64,000 nt of DNA from Planctomycetota bacterium (GCA_029552545.1 JAKPDO010000013.1:1-64000); one strand, 5' to 3'. Counted from the first letter of the stretch, positions 1 to 9,257 are shown. The notes: a model not told the origin generated them from the letters alone. Made by a program: numbers and translations.

Positions 1-30
1 TAGACGCCATTCTGGAGCCGCAATGTCGGC

Positions 31-118
31 GGCTGGGGGTCCCCCCAGCCCTGGTCCATAAAGCCATGACTCGTCGATAGGCTCTGTCAGTCATGCAGCG
101 AATCCTCCTAAGGGGGAT
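31..118 (+). other. Three consecutive hairpins upstream of the aspS promoter
   Basis: Three inverted repeats follow one another. GGCTGGGGG at 31-39 pairs with CCCCCAGCC at 42-50. CATGACT at 65-71 pairs with AGTCATG at 89-95. ATCCTCC at 102-108 pairs with GGGGGAT at 112-118 with one G-T pair. No T tract follows, so a simple terminator is unlikely. The stretch lies before the aspS promoter, so it probably belongs to the 3' end of a transcript or structured RNA entering from outside the window. I could not match it to tmRNA, RNase P RNA, SRP RNA or a T-box. Confidence 0.35.
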
Positions 119-159
119 ACGATGTTCCATGGCCATCCCAAAGTTTTGCAGAATGGACG

Positions 160-188
160 TTGACGAAGGCGGCTTTTTGGGCTATCCT
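160..188 (+). promoter_or_regulatory. Sigma-70-type promoter for aspS
   Basis: TTGACG at 160-165 and TATCCT at 183-188 are separated by 17 bp. Transcription would start near 195, giving an aspS leader of about 45 nt. Confidence 0.5.
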
Positions 189-238
189 GCCCAATTTGTC
201 AAACGGCAGGAATTGTCAAGTTAGTCGAGAATGGAAAG

Positions 239-2062
239 GTGGGCAATTTGAAACGAACACATCATTGCGGAATGCTCCGGCCGGAGCATATTGGTCAGGA
301 GGTGGCACTCTGCGGATGGGTAAACTCCTACCGCGATCATGGGAATCTGGTTTTTGTGGATTTGCGGGACCGCAGCGGCCTGGTTCAGATTGTATTTGAC
401 CCGGAATGTGATGCCGACAGTCATCAGCTGGCCCGGACCCTTCGCTGTGAATGGGTGATTGCCTGTGAGGGAAAAGTCCGCGCCCGGGGGGCCGGATTGG
501 AGAATCCGAAGCTGGATACCGGACAGATTGAAGTAGTCATTCATCGGCTGACGGTTCTGAATACCGCCAAGACCCCGCCGTTTGACCCGGATACTGCTGA
601 GCAGGTTAACGAAGAGCTGCGTTTGGCGTATCGGTACATTGACCTGCGCCGCCGCTCGATGCAGAAGCGGCTGCAGGTGCGTCATCGTGTGACAAAGATT
701 GCACGCGACTATTTTGACCAGCAGGGGTTCTGGGAGATAGAAACCCCGATGCTCGGCAAAAGCACTCCGGAAGGGGCGCGGGATTTTCTGGTTCCCAGCC
801 GGCTGTGCAAAGGAATGTTTTATGCCCTGCCGCAGTCGCCGCAGCTGTTCAAGCAGATATTAATGGTGGCCGGCTGCGAACGCTATTTCCAGATTGTCCG
901 CTGTTTCCGGGATGAGGACCCGCGGGCCGACCGTCAGGCGGAGTTTACCCAGATTGACGTAGAGATGAGTTTCGTGACTGCCGAGGATGTGATGACGGTC
1001 AACGAACGGCTGATTGCCCGCGTTTTCCAGGAGATTCTGGGGGTTCAGGTTCCGCTGCCGGTGCCGCGGATGACGTATCAGCAGGCGATCGAGGAATACG
1101 GCATTGACCGGCCGGATTTACGGTTTGAGATGAAACTGAAGGATATCAGCGATATTGCAAAGGCCTGCTCATTCAAGGTCTTTACAGATGCGGTTCAGAA
1201 GGGCGGAATCGTCAAGGGACTCTGTGCGCCGGGAGGCGGAAAATATTCGCGAAGCGACATCGAAAAAACTCTGACGGATTTTGTGTCCGATTTGGGAGCC
1301 AAAGGTCTGGCCTGGTTTAAGGTGGCTCCGTCGGAAACCAGACAGGGGCTGGAGCTCAAGAGCAACCTGGTTAAGTTCTTTACCCCCCAGCAGCAGCAGG
1401 AGATTCTGAAACGGTTTGATGCCAAGGCGGACGATTTGATTTTGATGGTGGCGGACAAGCCGGCGATTGTCAACAAGGCCCTGGCGCCGCTTCGGGTGCG
1501 GCTGGGCAAGGAACTGGGCCTGATTAAAGAGAATGATTTTCGGTTTACGTGGGTGGTGGATTTCCCGCTGTTTGAGTGGAATGAGGAGGAGAATCGGTAT
1601 GATTCCATGCATCACCCGTTCACAGCCCCGATACCGGAGGATTTGCACAAATTAGATACCGACCCGGCTCACATTCGTTCGCAGGCCTATGATTTGGTTG
1701 TAAACGGTTCGGAAATCGGGGGAGGGTCGATTCGTATTCATCAGCCGGCCGTTCAGGCCAAGGTGTTTGATTTGCTGAAAATCACGCGAAAGCAGGCCGA
1801 AGAGCGGTTCGGATTCTTCCTGAAGGCCCTTGAATACGGGGCACCGCCGCACGGGGGAATCGCCTTCGGTCTGGACCGGCTGGTGATGCTGCTGACGGGT
1901 ACGGATAATATTCGGGATGTGATTGCTTTCCCGAAAACCCAGCGGGGGCAGTGTCTGCTGACCGGAGCGCCCAGCGAGGTGGACCCATCCCAGCTTCAGG
2001 AATTGAATCTTCGCGTTCAGCGGCATCATCAGGAGCCCAAGAATCAGGCAGAAATGCAGTAA
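239..2062 (+). CDS. aspS: Aspartyl-tRNA synthetase
   Basis: Class II aminoacyl-tRNA synthetase that charges tRNA with aspartate in the cytoplasm. The 607-residue length fits the bacterial type with the inserted GAD domain. An N-terminal OB-fold anticodon-binding domain holds GWVNSYRDHG and FVDLRDRSG. The catalytic core shows PQSPQLFKQ, motif 2 (FRDEDPRADRQ, then FTQIDVEMSF), MHHPFTAP and motif 3 (GIAFGLDRLVML). The GTG start sits directly after GGAAAGG. A TTG nine bases downstream at 248, with AGGTGG at better spacing, gives MKRTHHCG and is an equally plausible start. The histidine kinase gene follows after 3 bp and is probably cotranscribed. The assignment is certain; only the start is open. 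Confidence 0.97.
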   Translation: MGNLKRTHHCGMLRPEHIGQEVALCGWVNSYRDHGNLVFVDLRDRSGLVQIVFDPECDADSHQLARTLRCEWVIACEGKVRARGAGLENPKLDTGQIEVVIHRLTVLNTAKTPPFDPDTAEQVNEELRLAYRYIDLRRRSMQKRLQVRHRVTKIARDYFDQQGFWEIETPMLGKSTPEGARDFLVPSRLCKGMFYALPQSPQLFKQILMVAGCERYFQIVRCFRDEDPRADRQAEFTQIDVEMSFVTAEDVMTVNERLIARVFQEILGVQVPLPVPRMTYQQAIEEYGIDRPDLRFEMKLKDISDIAKACSFKVFTDAVQKGGIVKGLCAPGGGKYSRSDIEKTLTDFVSDLGAKGLAWFKVAPSETRQGLELKSNLVKFFTPQQQQEILKRFDAKADDLILMVADKPAIVNKALAPLRVRLGKELGLIKENDFRFTWVVDFPLFEWNEEENRYDSMHHPFTAPIPEDLHKLDTDPAHIRSQAYDLVVNGSEIGGGSIRIHQPAVQAKVFDLLKITRKQAEERFGFFLKALEYGAPPHGGIAFGLDRLVMLLTGTDNIRDVIAFPKTQRGQCLLTGAPSEVDPSQLQELNLRVQRHHQEPKNQAEMQ

Positions 2063-2065
2063 AGG

Positions 2066-3712
2066 ATGAAATCTCTGCGGTCATGGCTGTCTGGCGCGGC
2101 TGCCGAAGCCGTCCGTTCGGTGCGGATTCGTTCGCTTTCCCTGGCGGAAAAGTGCCGGCTGCTGTTTGGGGGAGCGATGCTGCTGACGCTGCTTTTGGCA
2201 CTTTCCATTCCCTATTTCTGGATGGGCAAACTGGCTCAAAAGAGTGTTCTGGATGCGGGGCGGGCGATTACGGAACTGATTTTTGAACGGCATTTTCAGC
2301 AAATCTCTGCGCGGGAGGGAGGACGGCCGCTTCTGACGGAGCTGGGACATCCAGCGGACCCGAATGAATATGTGGTTCGGTGGATTCGGCTGGACCAGAC
2401 GGAACAGCAGCGGCGTTCGCTGGAGGCCCTGACAAAAACACAAATGGAGAAACTGGAGGAGCTGCTTGCGGATGAACATGTTCAGGATGCCGTCTGGTAT
2501 GACGAACAGTCTCATCCGCCTCGCAATCATTACCTCCGTCTGGTTCGGGCGCAGGATACGTGTCTGCAGTGCCATTCAAAAGAAGGGTCAGCCGTGCCGT
2601 TTAATCTCAATCAGCAGGTTGGGGTGCTGGTGGTGCGGATGCTGCCTCGTGAGACGGCCCGGACGGCCCTGATGAATCGTCTGTGTGTGATTTTTGCCGG
2701 ATTGATTGCGGGCACGGGCGCGGTGATTGCGTTTTATATGATTACGCAGCGGGTGATTCTGCGTCCGGTGCGGCAGCTTCGGGGGCTGGTGAACAATATT
2801 GCCGAGGGGAATCTGGAAATTCGCAGTGCGATTAAAACGGGAGATGAATTTGAACGGCTCTCGGATGCGTTCAATCACATGCTGGACAATCTGCTGCAGT
2901 CGCAGAAGAAGCTTCAGGAGGCCAATCGGCAGCTGGACGCCAAGATTGCTGAGCTGTCGGAAAAGAACATCGAACTGTACAAGGCCAACAAACTCAAGAG
3001 CGAGTTTTTAGCCAATATGTCGCATGAGTTTCGCACGCCTCTGAACGCCATTTTGGGGTTTGCACAGCTGCTCTATGAGAAGCCGGCTTCAGACCCGGAC
3101 AAGTGCCGCCGCTGGGCGGAGAATATCCTTACCAGCGGACGGTCTTTGCTGAATCTGATTAACGACCTGCTCGATTTGGCCAAGGCGGAATCCGGCAAAA
3201 TGGTCCTGCACATCGAAAAGACCAGCATCACGGAATTGTGCGAGGGACTGGTGGCGTTCTTTTCTCCCTTGACGGAGCAGAAACGGCTGAAGGTTCGGCT
3301 TCAGATGGAGGACAATCTGCCGCTGGTGCAGACGGACCCGGGCAAGGTTCAGCAGATTCTGTACAATCTGCTCAGCAACGCTGTCAAGTTTACGCCGGAA
3401 GAGGGGCGGATTCATATCCAGGTCAGCCGGCCGGACGAACGAAGTGTGCGGATTTCGATAGCGGATACCGGGCCGGGCATTCCGAAGGACCAGCAGGAGC
3501 ATATCTTTGAGAAGTTTCGGCAGCTGGACGGCTCCCTGACGCGAAAGGAGCCGGGCACGGGTCTGGGACTGGCTATCTGCAAGCAGCTGGCGGAACTGCT
3601 GGCCGGGACGATTGAGGTTGAAAGCGACGTCGGCAAAGGGTCGATTTTTTCGCTGACAATCCCGATTGCCCTGCCCAAAGGAGCGGAGTCAAACAGTCAG
3701 GGAGCAGGATGA
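2066..3712 (+). CDS. Membrane sensor histidine kinase with periplasmic CxxCH haem motif
   Basis: Inner-membrane two-component sensor kinase of 548 residues. Transmembrane segments lie near residues 33-50 and 206-227 and enclose a periplasmic sensor of about 150 residues that contains CLQCH at 166-170, a c-type haem attachment motif. The sensor resembles the Tll0287-like/DUF3365 type. HAMP (about 228-280) and a coiled coil follow, then HisKA with the phospho-acceptor H320 in SHEFRTPLN, and HATPase_c with the N box (NLLSNAVKF), DTGPG and GTGLGLA. It should autophosphorylate in response to a redox or gas signal. No response regulator is adjacent, so its partner is unknown. It begins 3 bp after aspS and has only a weak AGG for ribosome binding. 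Confidence 0.9.
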   Translation: MKSLRSWLSGAAAEAVRSVRIRSLSLAEKCRLLFGGAMLLTLLLALSIPYFWMGKLAQKSVLDAGRAITELIFERHFQQISAREGGRPLLTELGHPADPNEYVVRWIRLDQTEQQRRSLEALTKTQMEKLEELLADEHVQDAVWYDEQSHPPRNHYLRLVRAQDTCLQCHSKEGSAVPFNLNQQVGVLVVRMLPRETARTALMNRLCVIFAGLIAGTGAVIAFYMITQRVILRPVRQLRGLVNNIAEGNLEIRSAIKTGDEFERLSDAFNHMLDNLLQSQKKLQEANRQLDAKIAELSEKNIELYKANKLKSEFLANMSHEFRTPLNAILGFAQLLYEKPASDPDKCRRWAENILTSGRSLLNLINDLLDLAKAESGKMVLHIEKTSITELCEGLVAFFSPLTEQKRLKVRLQMEDNLPLVQTDPGKVQQILYNLLSNAVKFTPEEGRIHIQVSRPDERSVRISIADTGPGIPKDQQEHIFEKFRQLDGSLTRKEPGTGLGLAICKQLAELLAGTIEVESDVGKGSIFSLTIPIALPKGAESNSQGAG

Positions 3713-3716
3713 AAGT

Positions 3717-3749
3717 CAGTTATCAGTTATCAGTGCACAGTTATCAGTG
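3717..3749. repeat. Short tandem repeat of AGTTATCAGT units
   Basis: The stretch is built from copies of CAGTTATCAGT with one GCAC interruption, directly after the kinase stop codon. Similar AGTTATCAGT repeats are common short dispersed repeats in bacterial genomes. No second copy was noticed in this window. Confidence 0.5.
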
Positions 3750-3851
3750 AAGAGGGGAACGAAGAATAATGAGCGGCCGGAGGCGGGCGAGGAGAAGGAA
3801 ATCCGAAAACCAAACAGCGAGACAAAACAAAAAAGGCGATAATGGTTTTCC

Positions 3852-4250
3852 TCATTTTTGCTTTTCTGATTGGTCCAATCGGCCGGGTTTCTGCTGCTGA
3901 AGGAAAGGTTTTAATTTTTCCGGGAACCCCTCCGGGATGGGACCGAAAGGATTGAAAACGGTCATTTTAAAATCAATGTTCGGATCCGACTGAAACGTAA
4001 TAATTTTGTGTTCGATCCCCCGTTTTGGATGGAAGGTTCGAATGGGGTATTCGCTGCCGAGCCGAGGAGGGATTTCCTTGGGATTGTCTATAAGTCCTCT
4101 TCGAATTGTCTCTGTGATTTCGGGCGGGCCAACCAAAAAAACAACGGTTTGTTCCTCCTTTTTGGGTCCACAGGCGGATGCCAGGAGCACAAACAGGAGG
4201 GGCGGGAGGAATTGGAGGGATTTGTTTGGTGTACCGAACATGCCTGTCAT
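3852..4250 (-). CDS. Small putative lipoprotein of unknown function
   Basis: A 132-residue protein. The N-terminus has a hydrophobic stretch (LQFLPPLLFVLL) followed by ASAC-GPKK, which reads as a lipobox with the lipidated Cys near residue 27. The remainder is charged and low in complexity, ending in a Lys/Gln-rich tail, and I recognise no family. No good Shine-Dalgarno sequence precedes either the chosen ATG or the alternative at residue 4. It lies alone between two plus-strand genes, pointing against both. The lipobox is the main reason to regard it as real. Confidence 0.5.
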   Translation of the reverse strand: MTGMFGTPNKSLQFLPPLLFVLLASACGPKKEEQTVVFLVGPPEITETIRRGLIDNPKEIPPRLGSEYPIRTFHPKRGIEHKIITFQSDPNIDFKMTVFNPFGPIPEGFPEKLKPFLQQQKPGRLDQSEKQK

Positions 4251-4403
4251 CCGTATAAAAAGTCATCCGTTTCCGATATAATCCTATATGGTTTTTGGGG
4301 TATGGAAGTTTGAATGAATTGTTAAAAAAAACGGTCTGTGCTTTCCACAAAGAGGGGTTAGAAAGCCAGCCGAGCTTTGGTTAATCTCTCTTGGGGTGTT
4401 TTC

Positions 4404-4433
4404 TTGTTTTTTCTGCAGGTTCGGCTTTATAAT
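4404..4433 (+). promoter_or_regulatory. Probable promoter for mdh
   Basis: TTGTTT at 4404-4409 and a perfect TATAAT at 4428-4433 are spaced by 18 bp. This lies about 50 bp before the mdh start. Confidence 0.45.
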
Positions 4434-4484
4434 GGCCCGACCTATTGAATCAATAAACAGGATATTATAGAGAGGAAATGGATT

Positions 4485-5414
4485 GTGAGAGCGAAAATAA
4501 CCATTGTGGGTGCGGGAAATGTGGGGGCAACAGCGGCGTTTATTGCGGCCAGCCGTAACGTAGGGGACATTGTTTTGGTGGATATTGTTCCCGGGCTGGC
4601 GGAAGGCAAGGCCCTGGATATGGCTCAATCGGCGGGGGTATATCCGTTTGTGGGCCGTATCCGCGGAACAACCGATTGGGATGCGGCGGCCGGAAGCGAT
4701 ATCGTGATTATTACCAGCGGTCTGCCCCGCAAACCGGGGATGAGCCGCGACGACCTTCTGTTCAAAAATGCTGAGATTGTCCGAAGTGTAACGCAGCAGA
4801 TTGTCCGCACCAGTCCGAATGCATTCATAATTGTCGTCTGCAATCCGCTCGATGCAATGGTGTATGCGGCGGCTGCTGTGAGCCGATTTGAACACCGGCG
4901 GGTGATGGGGATGGCCGGCGTTCTCGATTCAGCCCGGTTTGCCGCGTTTATTGCCGAGCAGCTGAATGTCTCCGTCAGTCAGGTTTCCGGCATTCTGCTG
5001 GGCGGACACGGCGATGATATGGTGCCGCTGCCGCGCTATACAACAGTCGGGGGAGTCCCTTTGACGCAGCTGATGGATGCCTCAACGATTCAAAAACTGG
5101 TTGAACGGACGCGGAACGGGGGGATTGAGATTGTCAACCTTCTGGGAACCAGTGCTTATTATGCCCCTGCGGCCGGGGCCGTCCGAATGGCGGAGGCCAT
5201 TCTTCGGGATGAGAAGGCCCTGCTGTGCTGCTGTGCTTATTGTGAGAAGGAATATGGGGTGGGCGGGGCGTTTGTCGGCGTGCCGGCTGTGCTCGGGGCC
5301 GGAGGGGTCGAAAAGGTGATGGAGTTTGACCTGACCGAAGAGGAGCAGAAGGCATTTGACGCCTCCGTGGGGCGGGTCAAGGCCCTTGTTGAAAAACTTA
5401 AATCTGTTTTGTAG
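4485..5414 (+). CDS. mdh: Malate dehydrogenase (LDH-like type)
   Basis: NAD-dependent oxidation of malate to oxaloacetate in central metabolism. The 309 residues match the LDH-like MDH subgroup. The Rossmann motif GAGNVGAT starts at residue 9, and the acidic D33 that selects NAD follows in VLVDI. The substrate loop LPRKPGMSRDDL carries R82 and R88; Arg rather than Gln there is the malate signature. N120, R151 and the catalytic H175 (GGHGDDM) are present. The GTG start is preceded by GAGAGGA at good spacing. Its 3' end overlaps the convergent amidoligase-fusion gene by 17 bp. Confidence 0.95.
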   Translation: MRAKITIVGAGNVGATAAFIAASRNVGDIVLVDIVPGLAEGKALDMAQSAGVYPFVGRIRGTTDWDAAAGSDIVIITSGLPRKPGMSRDDLLFKNAEIVRSVTQQIVRTSPNAFIIVVCNPLDAMVYAAAAVSRFEHRRVMGMAGVLDSARFAAFIAEQLNVSVSQVSGILLGGHGDDMVPLPRYTTVGGVPLTQLMDASTIQKLVERTRNGGIEIVNLLGTSAYYAPAAGAVRMAEAILRDEKALLCCCAYCEKEYGVGGAFVGVPAVLGAGGVEKVMEFDLTEEEQKAFDASVGRVKALVEKLKSVL

Positions 5415-7359
5415 AGGCCTCTGCAGAGGGCTGGGTGCGGGTTTTTTCGACCAGTTCGTTAAAGTTCTGAATCTGGGTATTGATTGCCTCCATCACCCAT
5501 TCGATGTAGTGCTGCTTGTGGTAGGGGCGGCGGTGGCGTTCGTGCATCAGGCCGTCATAAACGGCGCTCAAAAAGGCCTGTTTGGTTTTTTCGTCAATGG
5601 GGTCAGGCCGAGCCGCCCAGGCCTTAAGGTCTGCATATTCCTGCCGGAGTTTCGGACTGGCGGCCATCTGTTCAGCGGTCAGATAGTCTCCCGGGTTGAT
5701 TGATAACTGGATTCCTTTTAAGGCCAGAATCAGGGGTTCATAATTGATTTGCGGGTCCAGACGAATGAATTTGTACTGCTGAACATAGGCGGGTTCAGAG
5801 GCGCAGCGGCCTTCTTCGAGATATGGGTCGTCCAGCCGCCATCGTCTTCTGCTGGTTTGGGCAAAGACAAGTTCCTCGGTGGGGCGATAACGGATAATTT
5901 CATCGTGTTCCATTCGGGAAACCCATATCCGGTTTCCCTCTTTCCGGACACCTCCGCCCATGGCCAGCAGGCATTGGACAAACCCCAGGGGCAGGAGGGT
6001 TTGTTTCCCAATCTGATAGCGCCGCAATTGAAAGGACAGATGCAGACTGTGCGGTCGGGCGGGATAGAAGGAAGCGGTCTCCCGAATCAGCTGATTGAGA
6101 ACCCAGGGGTCATCCGTGGCGGGCTTGGAGACCTCTCCGAGGATGTTGAGTCGGCCCGGCGCCAGCTCGAGAAAACCGCGAATGCCCGGTTCGGGTTCTC
6201 CGGAGTGGTTATCGATGTATCCGCCGAGTTTCCAGCTGAGCACATCGAGGGCGAAATCGGAGAAATAACGGAAACCGTCAAACACAGGGTCCTCGTTTTC
6301 GATATTTTTTGCAACGGCGCGGTAGCCGAGATTGCTTAATTCCATCTCCGCTCCCATCGGGACCAGTCCGGGCTGAAGATTTTGCCGGATTCGGGAGATT
6401 TCGCTTCGGGCGACTCGTGCATCGAAGATGTTGTCCGCCGCCTGCACGCCGTATTTGACATAGTCAATCAGGTCATACGTTCCGTCGGCCGGCAGGGTTT
6501 CGAGGCAGCGGCGAAGGACCAGATTGACGACGGACGCATTGGCATTAATCATCCGAAGAGCAATTAAAATGCTCAGGATGCGGGTATAGTAGCGGCGATT
6601 GGGACAGAGGCGGTTCAGTTCAAACCGGAATCGATGGTAGAGATGCCATTCAAACTGGTTAAGCAGGACCTGTTTGACGACGAGATGAATATAATTTTCA
6701 AAATAGGGCTTCACATCGGGATTGCTGTACAGGTGCCTGATCGAAGGAATCGGACGGCTGAGCTCCTGCTCGAGGGTGTAATCGCTGACGGCGGCCCGCC
6801 CGAGGTGGGTGATGACCAGGTCCCGCTCCGTTGTACCGAGTAGTTCCCGACGGGCCCGCCGCTCAATATCGGCATCCATCGATTCTTCGCCGGGACGTGT
6901 ATGGGTTTCAAAGAAGCGTTCGATTCGTCTTCGAAGCCATAATTCGTGGATGAGATTGACGTGGAAGCGGTCGCCGAACCTTTTTTTCATGGATTTCGGG
7001 CTGGCCAGATAGGCGAAGGCCTGGACAGGGCCGTTGGCGGTATTGACAGTGACGGTTTCGCGTTCGTAGAGTTTGCCTTCGTAGCGGTCGATTTCCCGCA
7101 GGGCTTCGTCAGGCAGGTTGTAAATGACAAACCCTTCAATTTTGGCCGCCGGCTCAGGGATGGCATAGAAGTACACGTTGTCGGGGCTGACCCGCCGGTA
7201 GCCGTTCAGTATCGCCAGCTCCGCAAAGAGGGTATGGCCGGGCTGAACACGGGAGGGTTTGAGTGTGAAACTCAAGCCGCAGACGGATTCAAAGATGGAA
7301 GGTTCCCGGAGGGAGCCGTACACGAACAGATTGGAACCTTGCTGCTCGGAAGAGGTCAT
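5398..7359 (-). CDS. Gamma-glutamylcyclotransferase / probable amidoligase fusion protein
   Basis: A 653-residue fusion. Residues 10-130 are an AIG2/gamma-glutamylcyclotransferase-like domain, with FVYGSLREP near the start and EIDRYEGKLYER at 89-100. Residues 330-470 resemble the glutamine-synthetase-like amidoligases described by Iyer, Aravind and colleagues: GAEMELS at 336-342 supplies an ExE pair, GFLELAPGRLN follows, and HSLHLSF comes near 440. Such ligases make amide bonds in peptides, and the family often pairs with AIG2-like enzymes that act on gamma-glutamyl bonds. Both halves therefore fit one modify/unmodify chemistry. It is the last gene of an operon, 11 bp after alr. The amidoligase call is by motif only; substrate unknown. 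Confidence 0.65.
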   Translation of the reverse strand: MTSSEQQGSNLFVYGSLREPSIFESVCGLSFTLKPSRVQPGHTLFAELAILNGYRRVSPDNVYFYAIPEPAAKIEGFVIYNLPDEALREIDRYEGKLYERETVTVNTANGPVQAFAYLASPKSMKKRFGDRFHVNLIHELWLRRRIERFFETHTRPGEESMDADIERRARRELLGTTERDLVITHLGRAAVSDYTLEQELSRPIPSIRHLYSNPDVKPYFENYIHLVVKQVLLNQFEWHLYHRFRFELNRLCPNRRYYTRILSILIALRMINANASVVNLVLRRCLETLPADGTYDLIDYVKYGVQAADNIFDARVARSEISRIRQNLQPGLVPMGAEMELSNLGYRAVAKNIENEDPVFDGFRYFSDFALDVLSWKLGGYIDNHSGEPEPGIRGFLELAPGRLNILGEVSKPATDDPWVLNQLIRETASFYPARPHSLHLSFQLRRYQIGKQTLLPLGFVQCLLAMGGGVRKEGNRIWVSRMEHDEIIRYRPTEELVFAQTSRRRWRLDDPYLEEGRCASEPAYVQQYKFIRLDPQINYEPLILALKGIQLSINPGDYLTAEQMAASPKLRQEYADLKAWAARPDPIDEKTKQAFLSAVYDGLMHERHRRPYHKQHYIEWVMEAINTQIQNFNELVEKTRTQPSAEASTKQI

Positions 7360-7370
7360 AGCGGATGCCT

Positions 7371-8522
7371 TTAATGGACTATTCGGTTTACATGAGCGTG
7401 AATCATTGTAAGGATTTCATAACAGATGGTATCCGCCAGTTCCGCCAGGGCATAGACTCCGCAGGGAGACTGGTGGTCATCATCGATCACGGTAACCATT
7501 TGGCCGGTCTGGACATTGGGGACATCCGTGACGTCCACAATCAGCTGATCCATGCAGACTCTGCCGATGACGGGGATGAAGCGGTCGCCCAGTTTCATTA
7601 CGGCCTTGTTGGAAAAGGCACGGCGGTATCCGTCCGCATAACCGAGAGGGACGATGGCCGCCAGCGTGTCGCGTTTGGCAAGAAAAGACCGGCCGTACCC
7701 GACGGATTCTCCGGCTTTGATTTTCTTAATTAGGGTCAGCGGGGCTTGAAGTTTCAGGACGGGTTTCAGACAGATTGGGGGCTGGCTCGTCGGCCTGGAG
7801 TAGTATCCGTACATCGAGATGCCGCATCGAACCATCGTGTAATGGGCCGGCGGCATTTTGAGTGTGGCGGCACTGTTGCAGGAATGAATGAGCAAATCCG
7901 GACGGTCTTTGAGCCGATGTTCCTGCAAAAACGTCTCGAAGCGTCTGTGCTGCTCCCAGGCGAAGCTGATGTCGTCTTCATCAGCGGTTGCGTAATGGGT
8001 AAAGACCCCTGCCAGCCGAAGCATTGTCTGGCTGCGCAGGCGGGTCAGGAGGACGGCGGCTTCTTCCGGCGGCATTCCGCAACGTCCCATACCGGTTTCG
8101 ATATTCAGGTGCACCGGCAGGATGCGGTCCGTACCGGCCAAGGCTTTTCCCGCCCAGTCGAGTCCTTCGAGGGAGGCCAGAACGCAGTGAAAGCCGGCGG
8201 CGGCACAGGCGCGGATTTGCTCGGCTGGCTGGGCAGGATGGATAGGTTCGAGAATCAGGATGGACTGGCGATGGACCAGAGGCCGGATATGCAGGGCTTC
8301 ATAAAAGGTGGCGACGGCGAAGAAATCGACCGGGCCGTTTTTGAGAATATTGACGACCTCGCGGATGCCGTGGCCGTAGGCGTTGGCCTTTACGACGGCA
8401 CAAAAGCGGGTTGTGGGGGCACAGAGCCCTCGCAGGGCCCTGACATTGTCCAGCAGCCGCTCGGAATACAAATGGGCCTGCAGGTCCGGACGAATAAACG
8501 ACTGGTCTCGATAGACCTTCAT
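7371..8522 (-). CDS. alr: Alanine racemase
   Basis: PLP enzyme that interconverts L- and D-alanine for peptidoglycan. The 383 residues are of usual length. The PLP lysine is K45 in VVKANAYGHG. The second catalytic residue is Y295 in PLGYADGYRR. NIETGMGRCG and the C-terminal GRVCMDQ are also typical. Its start overlaps the stop of the upstream glycosyltransferase gene by 4 bp (ATGA), so the two are translationally coupled. This ties D-alanine supply to the envelope glycosylation genes before it and to the amidoligase fusion after it. Confidence 0.95.
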   Translation of the reverse strand: MKVYRDQSFIRPDLQAHLYSERLLDNVRALRGLCAPTTRFCAVVKANAYGHGIREVVNILKNGPVDFFAVATFYEALHIRPLVHRQSILILEPIHPAQPAEQIRACAAAGFHCVLASLEGLDWAGKALAGTDRILPVHLNIETGMGRCGMPPEEAAVLLTRLRSQTMLRLAGVFTHYATADEDDISFAWEQHRRFETFLQEHRLKDRPDLLIHSCNSAATLKMPPAHYTMVRCGISMYGYYSRPTSQPPICLKPVLKLQAPLTLIKKIKAGESVGYGRSFLAKRDTLAAIVPLGYADGYRRAFSNKAVMKLGDRFIPVIGRVCMDQLIVDVTDVPNVQTGQMVTVIDDDHQSPCGVYALAELADTICYEILTMIHAHVNRIVH

Positions 8523-9256
8523 GTTTTCTGCTTTACGATTGTGTTTCGGAGTTTGAATAGTTCATAAAAAGCCCTGGCAATGACCCGCAGTTTGGCACCG
8601 GTGGCTTTTCCGGCTCGCCGGGGGTAGTGGTGCACTCCCACCTGCGTAATGGTATATCCTTTTCGGACGGCTCTGGCAAGCACTTCTGTGTCAATCAGGG
8701 CGCCGGTGCTGACCAAAGGCATCCCGTCGAAGATTTTTCGTTTGTAGAGTTTGAAGGAGCAGTCAATGTCCTTCAGTTTCAGATGAAAGAGCAGACAGAC
8801 CAGACGGGTCCATGCGAAGCCGTTGAAGCGGCGAATCCATCCGTCCTGACGATTGATGCGATAACAGCTGACGATGTCATATTGCTCAATGAGGGGCAAG
8901 AGCGGAGGCAGTTCATTCAGGTCGAACTGGCGGTCGCCGTCGGTATAGAAGATCAGCTCTTTGGAGGCGGCACGGAAGCCGCTTTGAAGGGCGGCGCCGT
9001 ATCCTTTGTTGACGGGATGATGAATGACTTTGATGCGCGGGTTTTCGGCGGCTAATGCGTCCGCCAGCGCCCCGGTTCCGTCTGTGCTGCCGTCATCGAC
9101 GATGATGATTTCATAATCCAGTCCCATTTTGCCGAGCACATCAAGGGCCTGACGCACCAGCGGTTCGAGATTTTCCCGCTCATTGAAGCAGGGGAAAAAG
9201 ACGCTGATGGAGCGGAACGAAGATGCGGCGGATGATGGGGCGGGTTGAGCACTCAT
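8519..9256 (-). CDS. Family 2 glycosyltransferase, DPM1/polyprenyl-phosphate sugar type
   Basis: A 245-residue GT-A fold enzyme. VFFPCFNERENL opens the fold, the nucleotide-binding VDDGSTDGT is near residue 54, and the metal-binding DGD is at 106-108. The absence of C-terminal membrane helices and the length match the dolichol/undecaprenyl-phosphate mannose or glucose synthase type. Such enzymes transfer a sugar from UDP or GDP to a polyprenyl phosphate at the cytoplasmic face. The gene directly upstream encodes a polytopic GT-C-like protein that could use that lipid-linked sugar. The exact sugar cannot be read from sequence. Confidence 0.88.
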   Translation of the reverse strand: MSAQPAPSSAASSFRSISVFFPCFNERENLEPLVRQALDVLGKMGLDYEIIIVDDGSTDGTGALADALAAENPRIKVIHHPVNKGYGAALQSGFRAASKELIFYTDGDRQFDLNELPPLLPLIEQYDIVSCYRINRQDGWIRRFNGFAWTRLVCLLFHLKLKDIDCSFKLYKRKIFDGMPLVSTGALIDTEVLARAVRKGYTITQVGVHHYPRRAGKATGAKLRVIARAFYELFKLRNTIVKQKT

Positions 9257-9257
9257 A

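Noticed and set aside
1..238. T-box leader or tmRNA/SRP RNA upstream of aspS
   Set aside because: The T-box antiterminator motif, the tRNA-like end and the SRP loop are all absent, and the hairpins precede the aspS promoter.
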